Below the pieces are notes generated by a model. The model did not search any database. It worked only from the letters and a program-made list of their open reading frames with translations, and was not told the DNA's origin. DNA of 26,852 bases, taken from positions 1-26,852 of the forward strand of contig CALMRL010000369.1 in the NCBI GenBank assembly GCA_937873345.1, read 5' to 3'. The translations under genes were made by a program, and so were the position numbers. Shown one piece after another: positions 7,752-15,905 of the stretch (the stretch's first letter is position 1; each line of letters begins with the position of its first letter). The DNA comes from an uncultured Beijerinckiaceae bacterium. GTDB lineage: Bacteria > Pseudomonadota > Alphaproteobacteria > Rhizobiales > Beijerinckiaceae.

Positions 7752-8675
7752 TCACGCCTCCCAGATCGGCGGCGCCCCGATCGTCTCCCGCAGCAGGTTC
7801 ACGAGAGCCTGCAGCTTCGGCGGCGTCTTCCGCACCGCGCGCAGCAGGGTGATCGGCACGCCATCGTCCTGCCACGGTTGCCCGGCACCGTTTTCGGGTT
7901 GGAGACGGACGAGTTCCCCCGTCCGCACGTCTGGCCCGACCACCCAGTCCGGCAGCAGCGCCACTCCCGCTCCGGTCAGCGTCGCGAGGCGTAGCGCTTC
8001 GAAATCGTCGGACCTCCAGCGCGAGCCGGCATGGCCCTGGACCGGTTCGCCGAGCAGGTCGGCCCAGCCGAGGCTTCCCGAGCGGTTCAGTTCGTCGAGG
8101 AGGCTGTGATCGGCGAGATCAGCCGTGCGGGCGAGCGGCGGCGCCTTTTGGAGGTAGGCGGGAGAGGCGACCAGCAAGCGCCTCTGCATGGCGAGCTGGG
8201 TGCCGATCAGGCCGGAGTCGTCCAGCGCGCCGATGCGGATCACGGCGTCGTACCGCTCCATCACGGGTTGCGCGGGACGCTCCTCGAAGCTGAGTTCGAC
8301 CCGCAGATCGGCGTGGCGTATCAAGAGCTCCGCGAGGACGGGCACGACGTAGCGCTTGCCGAAGGTCGGGAAGCAGGCGACGCGCAACGTCCCGGCGACC
8401 CGTCCATCCAACGTGGCGACGTCATTCTCGAGATCGGCGAGGTCGTCGAGGATGCGCCGGCCGCGTTCGAGCATCACCTCGCCGGCGTCGGTCGGCGTCA
8501 GCGCCCGGGTCGAGCGCACGAGCAGCCGCACGCCGAGGCTCGTCTCGAGCGCGTCGACCTGCCTGACGATCGCCGAAGGCGTCATCGCGCGCAGGCGCGC
8601 GGCGCTGGAGAAGCTGCCTTTGCGCAAGACGTCGATGAAGGTCGCGAGGTGCTCGGCCAGGCGAGGATCCTTCAC
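7752..8675 (-). CDS. LysR-family transcriptional regulator
   Basis: A 307-residue regulator with an N-terminal winged helix-turn-helix (about residues 8-65). It reads TFIDVLRKGSFSSAARLRAM, then TPSAIVRQVDALETSLG and LLVRSTRALTPTDAGE. A LysR substrate-binding domain follows (about 90-295; GTLRVACFPTFGKRYVVPVL, then FEALRLATLTGAGVALLPDW). The closest style is the DmlR-type group. The frame stays open to 8933, but homology begins at the GTG at 8675 and no ATG lies between. The Shine-Dalgarno is weak. The inducer and targets are unknown; the downstream secreted-peptide/molybdoenzyme unit and the aldehyde dehydrogenase are the nearest candidates. Confidence 0.9.
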   Translation of the reverse strand: MKDPRLAEHLATFIDVLRKGSFSSAARLRAMTPSAIVRQVDALETSLGVRLLVRSTRALTPTDAGEVMLERGRRILDDLADLENDVATLDGRVAGTLRVACFPTFGKRYVVPVLAELLIRHADLRVELSFEERPAQPVMERYDAVIRIGALDDSGLIGTQLAMQRRLLVASPAYLQKAPPLARTADLADHSLLDELNRSGSLGWADLLGEPVQGHAGSRWRSDDFEALRLATLTGAGVALLPDWVVGPDVRTGELVRLQPENGAGQPWQDDGVPITLLRAVRKTPPKLQALVNLLRETIGAPPIWEA

Positions 8676-8901
8676 GTCGGGCAGCCTGGCGTGCGGGGGG
8701 AGCGGCGTCCGCGACCGCGTTTGCCTGCGCGCTCCATGGCATCCATCCCCCGAGCGAGGTCCCAGACTCGACGACTTGCCGTGAAGGACGCGATGCCGTC
8801 GCCGGAGGGATGGGCAGGTTCGCGCTTCGCACGCGTCCGATGGCTGCCGCCGACGGTCCCCTCGCGCCCGGTCCGCAGGCTCTCCGCCGCCGGTCGGGCG
8901 G

Positions 8902-9807
8902 TCAGGCCACCGTGGCCGTCGCGACCGCGTCACGCCGGGGATGGGCGCCCTTCCGCGTGGTGGCGATGAAGGCCTGGAGGGCCCTGGTCACGTAGGCTTC
9001 GCGGTGGTGCACGAAGAGCGTCTCCGCCTTGCCGTGAGCGTCCGGCAGCGCGTGCACCATCACCTGCTCGCGCTGCCACGCAATGTCCAGGACGCTCCTG
9101 GGCAGCATCGTGACGCCGACCCCCGCGCCGACGCAGGCGAGGATGGCCTCGATCGAGCCGAACTCGAGCGCCGCCGTCCGCACGACCCCGCAGTATCCGA
9201 GGAACCTGTCGAGCCGCATCCGGTAGTGGCATCCCTGGCGGAACACGATCGCCTTCACGCATTCGGCCCGCGCGAGCGAGGCCAACGACGTCATGTCGAG
9301 CGGCGTGACCAGCACCAGTTCCTCGTCGAAGCAGCGCTCGGCGATCAGGCGGGGATGGTCGACCGGCCCGTCGACGAAGGCGCCGTCGAGGTTGTGATCC
9401 AGCACGTCCGCGATCAGCGCGTCCGTCGCTCCCGTCATCAACGACAGGTCCACGTTGGGATGATGCGCCGCGAAGCGGCTGAGGATCGGCGACAGCCGCA
9501 CCGCCGCGGCGGTCTCCATCGAGCCGATCGCGAGGCGGCCGGTCGCCGTGCCGTCGTCGGTCACCGCCGCGCGCGCGTCGTGCAGCAGCCTGACGAGGTC
9601 CTTGGCGTAGGGCAGCATCCGTTCGCCCGCTGGCGTCAGGGCGACGCCCTTGGCATGGCGGCGCAGCAGCGTCGTCCCCATCCCGTGCTCGAGGGACCGC
9701 ATCCGTGCTGTGACATTCGACTGCACGGTGTTGAGTTCGAGCGCGGCGCGGTTCATGCTGCCGTGGCGCGCGACGGCTTCGAAGGTCTTGAGGTCGGCTA
9801 TGTCCAT
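8902..9807 (-). CDS. LysR-family transcriptional regulator
   Basis: A 301-residue LysR protein. The DNA-binding domain begins MDIADLKTFEAVARHGSMNR and continues with NTVQSNVTARMRSLEHGMG and LLRRHAKGVALTPAGERMLPY. The effector domain follows from about residue 90 (GRLAIGSMETAAAVRLSPIL). A GGGAGG 7 nt before the ATG fixes the start. It is the first gene downstream of nitronate monooxygenase on the same strand, 199 bp away, so it is a reasonable candidate regulator of the tautomerase/nitronate monooxygenase pair. This link is inferred from position only. Confidence 0.92.
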   Translation of the reverse strand: MDIADLKTFEAVARHGSMNRAALELNTVQSNVTARMRSLEHGMGTTLLRRHAKGVALTPAGERMLPYAKDLVRLLHDARAAVTDDGTATGRLAIGSMETAAAVRLSPILSRFAAHHPNVDLSLMTGATDALIADVLDHNLDGAFVDGPVDHPRLIAERCFDEELVLVTPLDMTSLASLARAECVKAIVFRQGCHYRMRLDRFLGYCGVVRTAALEFGSIEAILACVGAGVGVTMLPRSVLDIAWQREQVMVHALPDAHGKAETLFVHHREAYVTRALQAFIATTRKGAHPRRDAVATATVA

Positions 9808-10006
9808 CGCGCACCTCCCTGGGCCATGTCCATCCGTCCGGCCGCGGCGGCCCGACGGGTCAGCGGCGATCATCCATGATGTGGGACGGCAGACCGCCTC
9901 GCGCACCACCGGTCTCGTCCGGTCCGATCCGTGACCGAAAGCTTGCGTAGGGAGCCGGACCGCCGGGCGCTCCGACCGAGGCGTTCGACCGGGGCTGCTC
10001 GGCTTT

Positions 10007-10981
10007 TCATGCCGCGCGCGAGAACCGTCCGATGACGTCGGCCGCCTGACGGATCGTGCGGCGCACCACCTCGCCGGCCGCGGGCAGGTCGTCGATCAGA
10101 CCGATGCCCTCGCCCACGGTGACGTTGGCCGTCTCGAAGTCGTCGCCGTCCCACGCTTCCGTCACCTTGGGCAGCTCCTCGCCACGGATCGCGAGCAGCT
10201 CCCGCTCCCGCCCGTGCCACCTTTCGATGAAGCCGTTGCGCAGGTTGCGGCCGGTCAGCCCGCCGGGCCAGTCCTTCCGCTTGACGATGTCGTAGACCGA
10301 GGTGCGGATCGTCTCGTCGCCGGTCGCCGGCAGGATCTTGCGCTTCGCCGCCTCCGGGATCGCCGCCTCCGCGGTGGCCCAGAAGCGAGTGCCCATCAGC
10401 GCGCCGTCGGCACCCAGCATCAGCGCCGCGGCGAGGCCGCGCCCGTCCGCGATGCCGCCCGCCGCGAGGACCAGCGTGTCTGGCGCGCGCCGCGACACCA
10501 GGTCGACGACGCCGGGCACGAACGACATCGTGGAGCGCGCGTCGAGCCCGTGGCCGCCCGCTTCCGTGCCCTGCGCCACGATCACGTCGGCGCCGACCTC
10601 GATCGCCCTCTTGGCGTGCTCGATATTATGCACCTGGCAGAAGAAGGGCACCCCGGCGTCCTTGATCGTCCGCGCGTAGGGCTTCGGGTCGGTGAACGAC
10701 AGCATCATCGCCTTGGGAAAGCGCGCGAGTGCCCGCTCCAGCAGCCCGGGCACCTCCGGCAGGGTCCAGGCGATGAACCCAGCCCCGACGTTGGCCTGCG
10801 TGACCTTGGCGCTTTCTCGTTCGAACCAGTCCGCGTCGGCGTAGCCGATCCCGAGCAGCCCGAGGGCGCCCGCCTCGGCCACCGCCGAGGCCAAGTCGCC
10901 GCCCGAGGCGGGCGCCATCGGGGCGAGCACGATCGGGTGCTCAATGCCGAAGCGCTCGGTCAGTCGCGTTTGGAGCGTCAT
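10007..10981 (-). CDS. nitronate monooxygenase (FMN-dependent)
   Basis: A 324-residue TIM-barrel flavoenzyme of the nitronate monooxygenase / 2-nitropropane dioxygenase family. It oxidises alkyl nitronates with O2 to carbonyl compounds plus nitrite or nitrate. Family blocks visible are LAPMAPASGG (residues 19-28), VIVAQGTEAGGHG with the likely catalytic His144, and LAAGGIADGRGLAAALMLGADG followed by MGTRF (172-199), which binds the FMN phosphate. An AAGGAAGGAA run precedes the ATG. It lies 49 bp downstream of the tautomerase gene, surely one operon. Propionate 3-nitronate is the classic bacterial substrate and would give malonate semialdehyde, which fits the partner gene. The family also includes proteins of other or unknown activity. 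Confidence 0.9.
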   Translation of the reverse strand: MTLQTRLTERFGIEHPIVLAPMAPASGGDLASAVAEAGALGLLGIGYADADWFERESAKVTQANVGAGFIAWTLPEVPGLLERALARFPKAMMLSFTDPKPYARTIKDAGVPFFCQVHNIEHAKRAIEVGADVIVAQGTEAGGHGLDARSTMSFVPGVVDLVSRRAPDTLVLAAGGIADGRGLAAALMLGADGALMGTRFWATAEAAIPEAAKRKILPATGDETIRTSVYDIVKRKDWPGGLTGRNLRNGFIERWHGRERELLAIRGEELPKVTEAWDGDDFETANVTVGEGIGLIDDLPAAGEVVRRTIRQAADVIGRFSRAA

Positions 10982-11030
10982 CTCGGTTCCTTCCTTGGCG
11001 CCGCTGTTCCGCGCCGCTTGGTCGCCTCGT

Positions 11031-11420
11031 TCAAAGCTCGCCGGTGAGGAATTGACCCCGGCCCCGGCCGAACGACCAGTCCTCGTCGGTCGAGGTGACG
11101 AGCGACACGATCACGTCCGACGGGGCGATGCCGCAGCGCTCCTGCAGGCTCTCACACAAGCGCTTGTAGAAGGCCTCCTTCTGCTTGCGCGAGCGCGGCC
11201 TGGTCGTGACCTGCAGCAGGATGCACTTGTCGGTCCGCTCGATGCCGAGCCCGGTGTCCTCGAACCTCACCTGGTTCGCCTCGTGCTCGTGGACGATCTG
11301 GTAGCGGTCGCGCACCGGCACCTCGAAGCTCTCGACCATCGCGTCGTGGGCGGCATCGAGCAATGCCGTCGTCTCCTCCCTGGACCGGCCGGCGATCACG
11401 TCGAATCTCAGAAGAGGCAT
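11031..11420 (-). CDS. tautomerase-superfamily protein, malonate semialdehyde decarboxylase-like
   Basis: A 129-residue protein starting MPLLRFDVIAGRS, leaving the N-terminal Pro used by this superfamily once Met is removed. It closely matches the pattern of Pseudomonas pavonaceae malonate semialdehyde decarboxylase. The residues reported there (Pro1, Asp37, Arg73, Arg75) are all present. Asp is in VPVRDRYQIV, the two Arg are in TTRPRS, and the C-terminal DWSFGRGRGQFLTGEL is conserved. That enzyme converts malonate semialdehyde to acetaldehyde and CO2. An AGGAG 6 nt upstream fixes the ATG. It is the first gene of a two-gene unit with nitronate monooxygenase, whose product from propionate 3-nitronate is malonate semialdehyde. 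Other members of this group have promiscuous hydratase activity. Confidence 0.88.
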   Translation of the reverse strand: MPLLRFDVIAGRSREETTALLDAAHDAMVESFEVPVRDRYQIVHEHEANQVRFEDTGLGIERTDKCILLQVTTRPRSRKQKEAFYKRLCESLQERCGIAPSDVIVSLVTSTDEDWSFGRGRGQFLTGEL

Positions 11421-11572
11421 GGTTCGCTCCTATTTCGCTAGAGAGCATCTAGACGGCCGATGCGACCGCGCAATCGAGGATGACGCATAAGCCTATCTGC
11501 GTTTCAGGCGGGGACCGCGATCGGGCTCGGAGCCCAGGCCGCTCATCCCGTCCGCTCAGCCCCGCTCGGCGC

Positions 11573-11830
11573 CTATCGCGAGGTCGTCCAGCAGAGACGT
11601 CGCATGCGGCCGGGCGCGGCCGCCAGCACGAGGGGCGCGGTGGTTACGTCGGCGGCGTTGCCCGGCGTGAGGTGGATGACTGCCGGTCGCCCAATGACGT
11701 CGGCAAGGACATGGAGCTTTGTCGTCTGCCCGCCGCGCGACGGGCCGATGGCCTGCGCCTTGGGCAGCCTTTGCCGCCGTGCGCGCAGCGGTGTGCCTTG
11801 GCTATCAAGATTAGGCGTCGGCCTCTATCG
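11573..11830 (-). pseudogene. IS5-family transposase fragment
   Basis: The minus-strand frame reads KAQAIGPSRGGQTTKLHVLA, then DVIGRPAVIHLTPGNAADVT and AAAPGRMRRL, a typical IS5-family segment around the first catalytic Asp. The usual continuation (an ADKGYD-like block) is replaced by unrelated sequence and a stop near 11573. Upstream, homology fades around LDSQGTPLRA. Neither the N-terminal domain nor the catalytic C-terminus is present, so this is an internal scrap. Confidence 0.75.
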
Positions 11831-11983
11831 TAAAAAATTGATGTATAGTGGCTTTGTCGTCCAAAGAACCGCGTCGGATCACAGACGCGGCGCGAGAGAA
11901 TAATAGCTGAGGCAACCCTTCTGTTCGTAAGCCCTGCTCCAGGGGGAATAGCAGCCGACCTTTGCGACGTCTGCTGCTGCTCC

Positions 11984-13177
11984 TCATCGAGCGCGAGCAA
12001 CACCTGTTAAACGAGGATAGGCCGGCAAGCTGAGCATCAACAAACTGGCGGCCATGGCGAGAGCACCTGCGGTCGTGAAGACTATGGAGTAGCTTCCGAA
12101 AACGTCCCGGCCAGCACCAAAGGTGTACGGGCCGGCGCCCACGCCCAGCAGAAAGATGATGTACAAGAAGCCGTAGATTTGACCGAAGGCGCGCATCCCA
12201 AAATAGCGGCTGGTGAGATATCCGATGAGATCGCCTTCTGCAGCTAGACCAAACCCTACGACCGCGACCCCCAAGACATTGAAGGCCGTCCCGGTAAGAT
12301 GAGCGGCTGACGAAGCAAGGCTGAAGAACCCTAACGCGGAAAAGATGAAACAACCGGCCGCCACCCGCGGCGCGAACATGCGGTCGAAGAGGTAGCCGAA
12401 AACGAAACGACCACTCAAGGTCGCGATGCCAAAGGCGGATGACAGGTTCGCGGTATCTTTCGGCGTTACGCCCATATCGCGACTGAAACCGACCAGATTG
12501 GGGACGAGGCCGAGCGCGCTCGTCGAGATGCAGAATATCGCGACCGCAATCACCCACAATCGAATGTCGCGCAGCGCCGTCGCGAAGGGGACTTCGAGTG
12601 GTGTGATGCTCCGGTCCTGATCGTTAGACCAAGGTGGCGCAAATGCCAAGCTTATCGAAAGCACCAGTGGAAGAACCGTAAAGGCTGCCAGGACGGCAAT
12701 CAACCCTCGCCAGTTTGTCGACTCAAGGACGCGAACCATGATGATCGGCAAAATGGAATAGCCAAGGCCGGCTCCGGCGGTGCTAATGCCTATCGCAAAT
12801 CCGCGTTTGCGGTCAAACCAGGCAGCAAGCAACTTGTTGTAAGTGAGGCTTTGTGCCCCGGTGGAGCAGAAACCGAAGAGGCCAATGAGGCAGTAGAAGG
12901 CCAAGATCGTGTTTGATTGATAAGCCATGGCGAGCAGGGTCAGCACGACGAGACCCGTGGAGGTGATCAGAACGCGGCGCGCCCCGACGCGGTCGATGAG
13001 GCGTCCGATGAAACAAACCGACACTATCGTCGCGAAGCTGAAGATCGTCAGGGAGAACATGACCTGTCCACGGTCGATGCCGAACTCCGCTGAGAGCGGA
13101 GCGGCGATGGAGCCGAGCAGGACCGCGATGAGCGGTCCCGGACTGAATGTCATGCCGACGAACGCCGCCAGCAGCAC
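11984..13177 (-). CDS. major facilitator superfamily transporter
   Basis: About 12 hydrophobic segments and the MFS loop 2-3 motif GRLIDRVGARRV show a secondary transporter of the inner membrane, of a monocarboxylate/oxalate-type organisation (GIGISTAGAGLGYS-like helix 5; exact family uncertain). The coordinates given use the GTG at 13177, but this omits RFFGWRV, normally just inside such proteins. The frame is open to a TGA upstream without any ATG. AAGGAG followed 6 nt later by ATT at 13234 would give MRTLDHRSDESSPRFFGWRV, a natural N-terminus and 416 residues. The stop of the GST gene is 47 bp from that ATT, on the same strand, so GST and transporter form an operon. The substrate is unknown. 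Confidence 0.88.
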   Translation of the reverse strand: MLLAAFVGMTFSPGPLIAVLLGSIAAPLSAEFGIDRGQVMFSLTIFSFATIVSVCFIGRLIDRVGARRVLITSTGLVVLTLLAMAYQSNTILAFYCLIGLFGFCSTGAQSLTYNKLLAAWFDRKRGFAIGISTAGAGLGYSILPIIMVRVLESTNWRGLIAVLAAFTVLPLVLSISLAFAPPWSNDQDRSITPLEVPFATALRDIRLWVIAVAIFCISTSALGLVPNLVGFSRDMGVTPKDTANLSSAFGIATLSGRFVFGYLFDRMFAPRVAAGCFIFSALGFFSLASSAAHLTGTAFNVLGVAVVGFGLAAEGDLIGYLTSRYFGMRAFGQIYGFLYIIFLLGVGAGPYTFGAGRDVFGSYSIVFTTAGALAMAASLLMLSLPAYPRLTGVARAR

Positions 13178-13231
13178 GCGCCATCCGAAGAAGCGTGGTG
13201 AGCTTTCATCTGAACGATGATCAAGGGTGCG

Positions 13232-13246
13232 AATGGATTGCTCCTT
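13232..13246 (-). promoter_or_regulatory. ribosome binding site and possible ATT start of the MFS gene
   Basis: On the minus strand AAGGAG, 6 bases and ATT precede the MFS frame, with CGCACCCTTGATCAT following. No ATG, GTG or TTG occurs in frame between the upstream stop and 13177. Either ATT is used as a start, as known for infC, or an ATG was mutated. Confidence 0.45.
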
Positions 13247-13281
13247 CAGGGACGTGGAGTCGGAACTAACCTGTCACCGGT

Positions 13282-14073
13282 TCAAGCCGCCAAAAGGGCC
13301 CGGACCTGCGGCCAGACGTCGATGCCGCGCTTCTTCAATTCGTCATCGTAGGCGGTCGAGCCGAAAGCGGTGATCGCTGTATTGAAACTGGGCCGCGACT
13401 GCACGGCGGCAAACCACCGTGCAACGTTCGGACGGGCGGCCCACATGCCCTCGAGGCCGAGGCGATCGAGCCGTGTCACGTAAGGGATGATCGCGATGTC
13501 CGCGAGTGAAAAGTCGTCGCCGTTGAGCCACGTGGTGCGGCCTAAGGTGGCGTCCATTTCCTTTAGAACCTTGTCGTGCAGCAGCACGGCGTCCTTGACT
13601 ATTGGCGCCTCGAATTCCAGCTCGAGAATTTGTTTTTGCCGCGCGGCGCGAGCGCGGTCCGGTAACTTTACAAGGCGGTCCGCCAGTTCCTTTGCGTCAT
13701 GATGCTGTTTTAGCTGATGCACGAAGGCGGAGGCATAAGTCACCGAAGCGCAGGCCACATGCAGGCCGTCATCGGGGATCTTGGTCCAGAGCCGCATGCG
13801 GGCGCGCGCCAGCGCATTGGCGGGCCGCAGTGGATGATCGGGAAAGGCGTCTTCGATGTATTCTAGGATGATGGTCGACTCGTAGATCGCATGACCCTCA
13901 TGAAGCAGAACCGGAACGAGGCCGCGGGGGTTCATTTGGAGGTATTCCTGCGTGAGATGTTCCTGCTTCATCAAGTCTATGTAACGACTCTCCCAAGGCA
14001 CGGCTTTCTCTTCGAGTGCCATTCTTACCTTTTGCGCGCAAACCGAGAGATTGTCATGATAAACGGCAAGCAT
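13282..14073 (-). CDS. glutathione S-transferase family protein
   Basis: A 263-residue GST. The thioredoxin-like N-domain (1-80) has YHDNLSVCAQKVRMALEEK with Ser10/Cys12 at the catalytic position, the cis-Pro block NPRGLVPVL, and EST (65-67) for the glutathione gamma-glutamyl group. The helical C-domain ends with DDFSLADIAIIPYVTRLDRL. It acts in the cytoplasm on electrophiles; the substrate is unknown. The ATG at 14073 has AGGAG 9 nt upstream; the longer frame to 14151 has no such site. It is followed by an MFS transporter and is divergent from a LysR gene, a common layout for a xenobiotic-handling unit. The gene is AT-richer than the flanking sequence, suggesting separate acquisition. Confidence 0.92.
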   Translation of the reverse strand: MLAVYHDNLSVCAQKVRMALEEKAVPWESRYIDLMKQEHLTQEYLQMNPRGLVPVLLHEGHAIYESTIILEYIEDAFPDHPLRPANALARARMRLWTKIPDDGLHVACASVTYASAFVHQLKQHHDAKELADRLVKLPDRARAARQKQILELEFEAPIVKDAVLLHDKVLKEMDATLGRTTWLNGDDFSLADIAIIPYVTRLDRLGLEGMWAARPNVARWFAAVQSRPSFNTAITAFGSTAYDDELKKRGIDVWPQVRALLAA

Positions 14074-14181
14074 TTTGCACGGCTCCTGTGTTATCTGTTC
14101 AGAATAAGAATTCTCACGTCTATAGGGCAAGTTCAGAATGTCGCGTAACACTTATTCCGCTTCTGCTTGTGGAGAGGCGCG
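14074..14181. promoter_or_regulatory. divergent promoter/operator region between GST and LysR genes
   Basis: This 108-bp AT-richer region serves both directions. GTTCAGAAT occurs twice as a direct repeat (14097-14105 and 14131-14139; 34-bp spacing, about three helical turns). An AGAATTCT palindrome (14107-14114) lies between the copies, and GAATAAG / CTTATTC form a spaced inverted pair. LysR regulators often bind such regions between themselves and their target. The repeats are seen; their role is inferred. Confidence 0.5.
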
Positions 14182-15093
14182 GTGAACGTCTTCGACGGAA
14201 TGCGAGCGTTCAGTCATGTCGCCAAGAGCGGCAGTTTTTCACTGGCCGCCAAACAATCTGGCGTAACTCAATCCAAAATAAGCAAGCAAATCGCCGCACT
14301 CGAGCACCATCTCGGCATACAGTTGCTCAGTCGCACGACGCGCGGGTTGCGCCCGACAGAGGAGGGCGTCGATTATCTACAATTTGCCGAGCGGATCTTG
14401 AACCTCCTAGATGAGGCAGAAGCGCATGTCGGCTTGGGCAAAGGTGCTCCGAAAGGGTTGGTGCGGGTGGGAAGCCCAATCATGTTCGCGCCGATTTTCC
14501 TGCTCAGTAAGGTCGCGGCCCTGATCGAAAACCATCCATTGTTGCGCATCGACGTCGCTGTCAGCGACGCCTCGCCCAACCTGATCGAGCAGGACCTCGA
14601 CATCGCCATCCGTTTCGGGGTGGTAAGTGGTGACGTCGTCGCAAGCCGGTTGGGAACGATTCCGCGCGTCGCCGTTGCCGCACCTAGCTACATAGCACGC
14701 GCCGGCATGCCGCGGCGGCCCGGAGACCTAGTTCGACATCAATGCCTGCTGTTTCGCATCCCTGCGCTCAGCCGCGAATGGTCTTTCCGCGGCAGCGAGG
14801 GTGCCGAGACGATCGCCCTCGAAAGCCGCTTTTCGTCAAACAGTTCGCAAATGTTGCGAGATGCATGCGTTGCGGGGATGGGCATCGCTGTGTTGCCACA
14901 CTGGCTATTCGCCGAGCAGTTGAAAGCAGGCACCGTGATGCGAGTCCTGACAGACTACGAGCCGGAAAGTTTGCCAATATCCATCGTTTATCCTTTTCGC
15001 GAACATATCCCCTTGAAGACGAAAGTCGTCACGGAGTTTTTGTCCGCTACGCTACGGCGTGAACTCGCGCGTGCTTCGCCATTGCAGCTCTAA
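14182..15093 (+). CDS. LysR-family transcriptional regulator
   Basis: A 303-residue LysR protein. The helix-turn-helix domain is MRAFSHVAKSGSFSLAAKQS followed by GVTQSKISKQIAALEHHLG and LSRTTRGLRPTEEG. The effector domain begins near GLVRVGSPIMFAPIF. The GTG at 14182 gives the family-typical V/MNVFDGMRAF start with GGAGAGG just upstream (4-nt spacing). A TTG at 14167 and an ATG at 14200 are alternatives. It is divergent from the GST-MFS operon and very likely controls it, since LysR proteins usually regulate a divergent neighbour. Confidence 0.9.
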   Translation: MNVFDGMRAFSHVAKSGSFSLAAKQSGVTQSKISKQIAALEHHLGIQLLSRTTRGLRPTEEGVDYLQFAERILNLLDEAEAHVGLGKGAPKGLVRVGSPIMFAPIFLLSKVAALIENHPLLRIDVAVSDASPNLIEQDLDIAIRFGVVSGDVVASRLGTIPRVAVAAPSYIARAGMPRRPGDLVRHQCLLFRIPALSREWSFRGSEGAETIALESRFSSNSSQMLRDACVAGMGIAVLPHWLFAEQLKAGTVMRVLTDYEPESLPISIVYPFREHIPLKTKVVTEFLSATLRRELARASPLQL

Positions 15094-15528
15094 TCAATCA
15101 ATCTAAATCTTAGAGAAAGTTTACTGTATAATATTTTAAGGCATAAATCAAGAAGCGTTCCACCAAAGAGATTTGGCATGCAGCGGGGTGAAGCGGCGAT
15201 TACACGATCGATGACGAAAGCGATCGTCTACGTCCGCTTCTCGGCAGAGGTTCTGATCCACCGAGTGACGAGGTTGGGCGCTTCCCGCGCCGGTGCCGAC
15301 GTCGTCACGCTTGTCAAGGGTTTGCTCAATCTACACGCTCTGGCTCACCGCAGGCTCGCTATCGTAACCGATTGCCGTGTTTCAGCCTTTCGTCTTCGTC
15401 ATGTTCGCCTTTGCAGCAGGCGCCTCTCGACCTGATTGGGGAATACCGCTACGTTTCCAAATGCCTCGTGCTTTTTATGTCGGGCTGCACCCTCGTCGCG
15501 TGACTCCACGCCATATGATGTCATCTGC
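15094..15528. other. AT-rich tail after the LysR gene, up to IS5 remnants
   Basis: The first 80 bases are markedly AT-rich. They include a perfect TATAAT (15127-15132) without a clear -35 box, followed by AAAGAG and an ATG at 15178. I see no recognisable family up to the IS end at 15529. Confidence 0.4.
15178..15435 (+). CDS. hypothetical 85-residue protein (weak)
   Basis: Support is local signals only: TATAAT about 46 bp upstream and AAAGAG 7 nt before the ATG. The product (KAIVYVRFSAEVLIHRV, then GADVVTLVKGLLNLHALAHR) could fold, but the C-terminus is Arg-rich and unlike a natural protein. It may be a remnant or a chance frame. Confidence 0.25.
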   Translation: MQRGEAAITRSMTKAIVYVRFSAEVLIHRVTRLGASRAGADVVTLVKGLLNLHALAHRRLAIVTDCRVSAFRLRHVRLCSRRLST

Positions 15529-15905
15529 GGCCCTTCAGAACCTGACCCAAAAGCCTTCTGACGCGCGAGGCGGCGGATGCCGAACTGGATGGCAGCGAGG
15601 GTGACGAAGGAGAGGACGGTGGCGGCGAGGGTCTCGTAGTCTTTGGCGAGGCGCCGGTTGCGGCCGAACCAGGAAAAGGTCCGCTCCACGACTTAGCGCC
15701 GTTTGATCACCTCAAAACCGACCGTATGCGGGTTGCGCCGGACCACCTCCAGGCGAAGCGGGTGGTTGGCGGCCGTCGCCGCATGGGTTTGCCCGGCGTC
15801 GTAGCCGCCGTCGGCGAACACGCATTGCAGCCAGGGAAAGCGCTGGCGAACCTTGTGCAACAGCAGGGCTGCGCCGTCGCGGTCCTGCACGGCGGCGGAG
15901 TGCAC
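15529..15905 (-). pseudogene. IS5-family transposase, 3' half with internal stop and element end
   Basis: The minus strand reads VHSAAVQDRDGAALLLHKV, then VFADGGYDAGQTHAA and NPHTVGFEVIKRR. A TAA (15693-15695) stands where the family has Trp, and the frame resumes VVERTFSWFGRNRRLAKDYE and TLAAIQFGIRRLARQ. This is the catalytic C-terminal half of an IS5-group transposase. The bases from 15529 (GGCCCTTCAGAACCTGACCC) look like the element's terminal repeat. The 5' half is absent; it abuts a different IS5-type remnant at about 15906. Confidence 0.85.
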
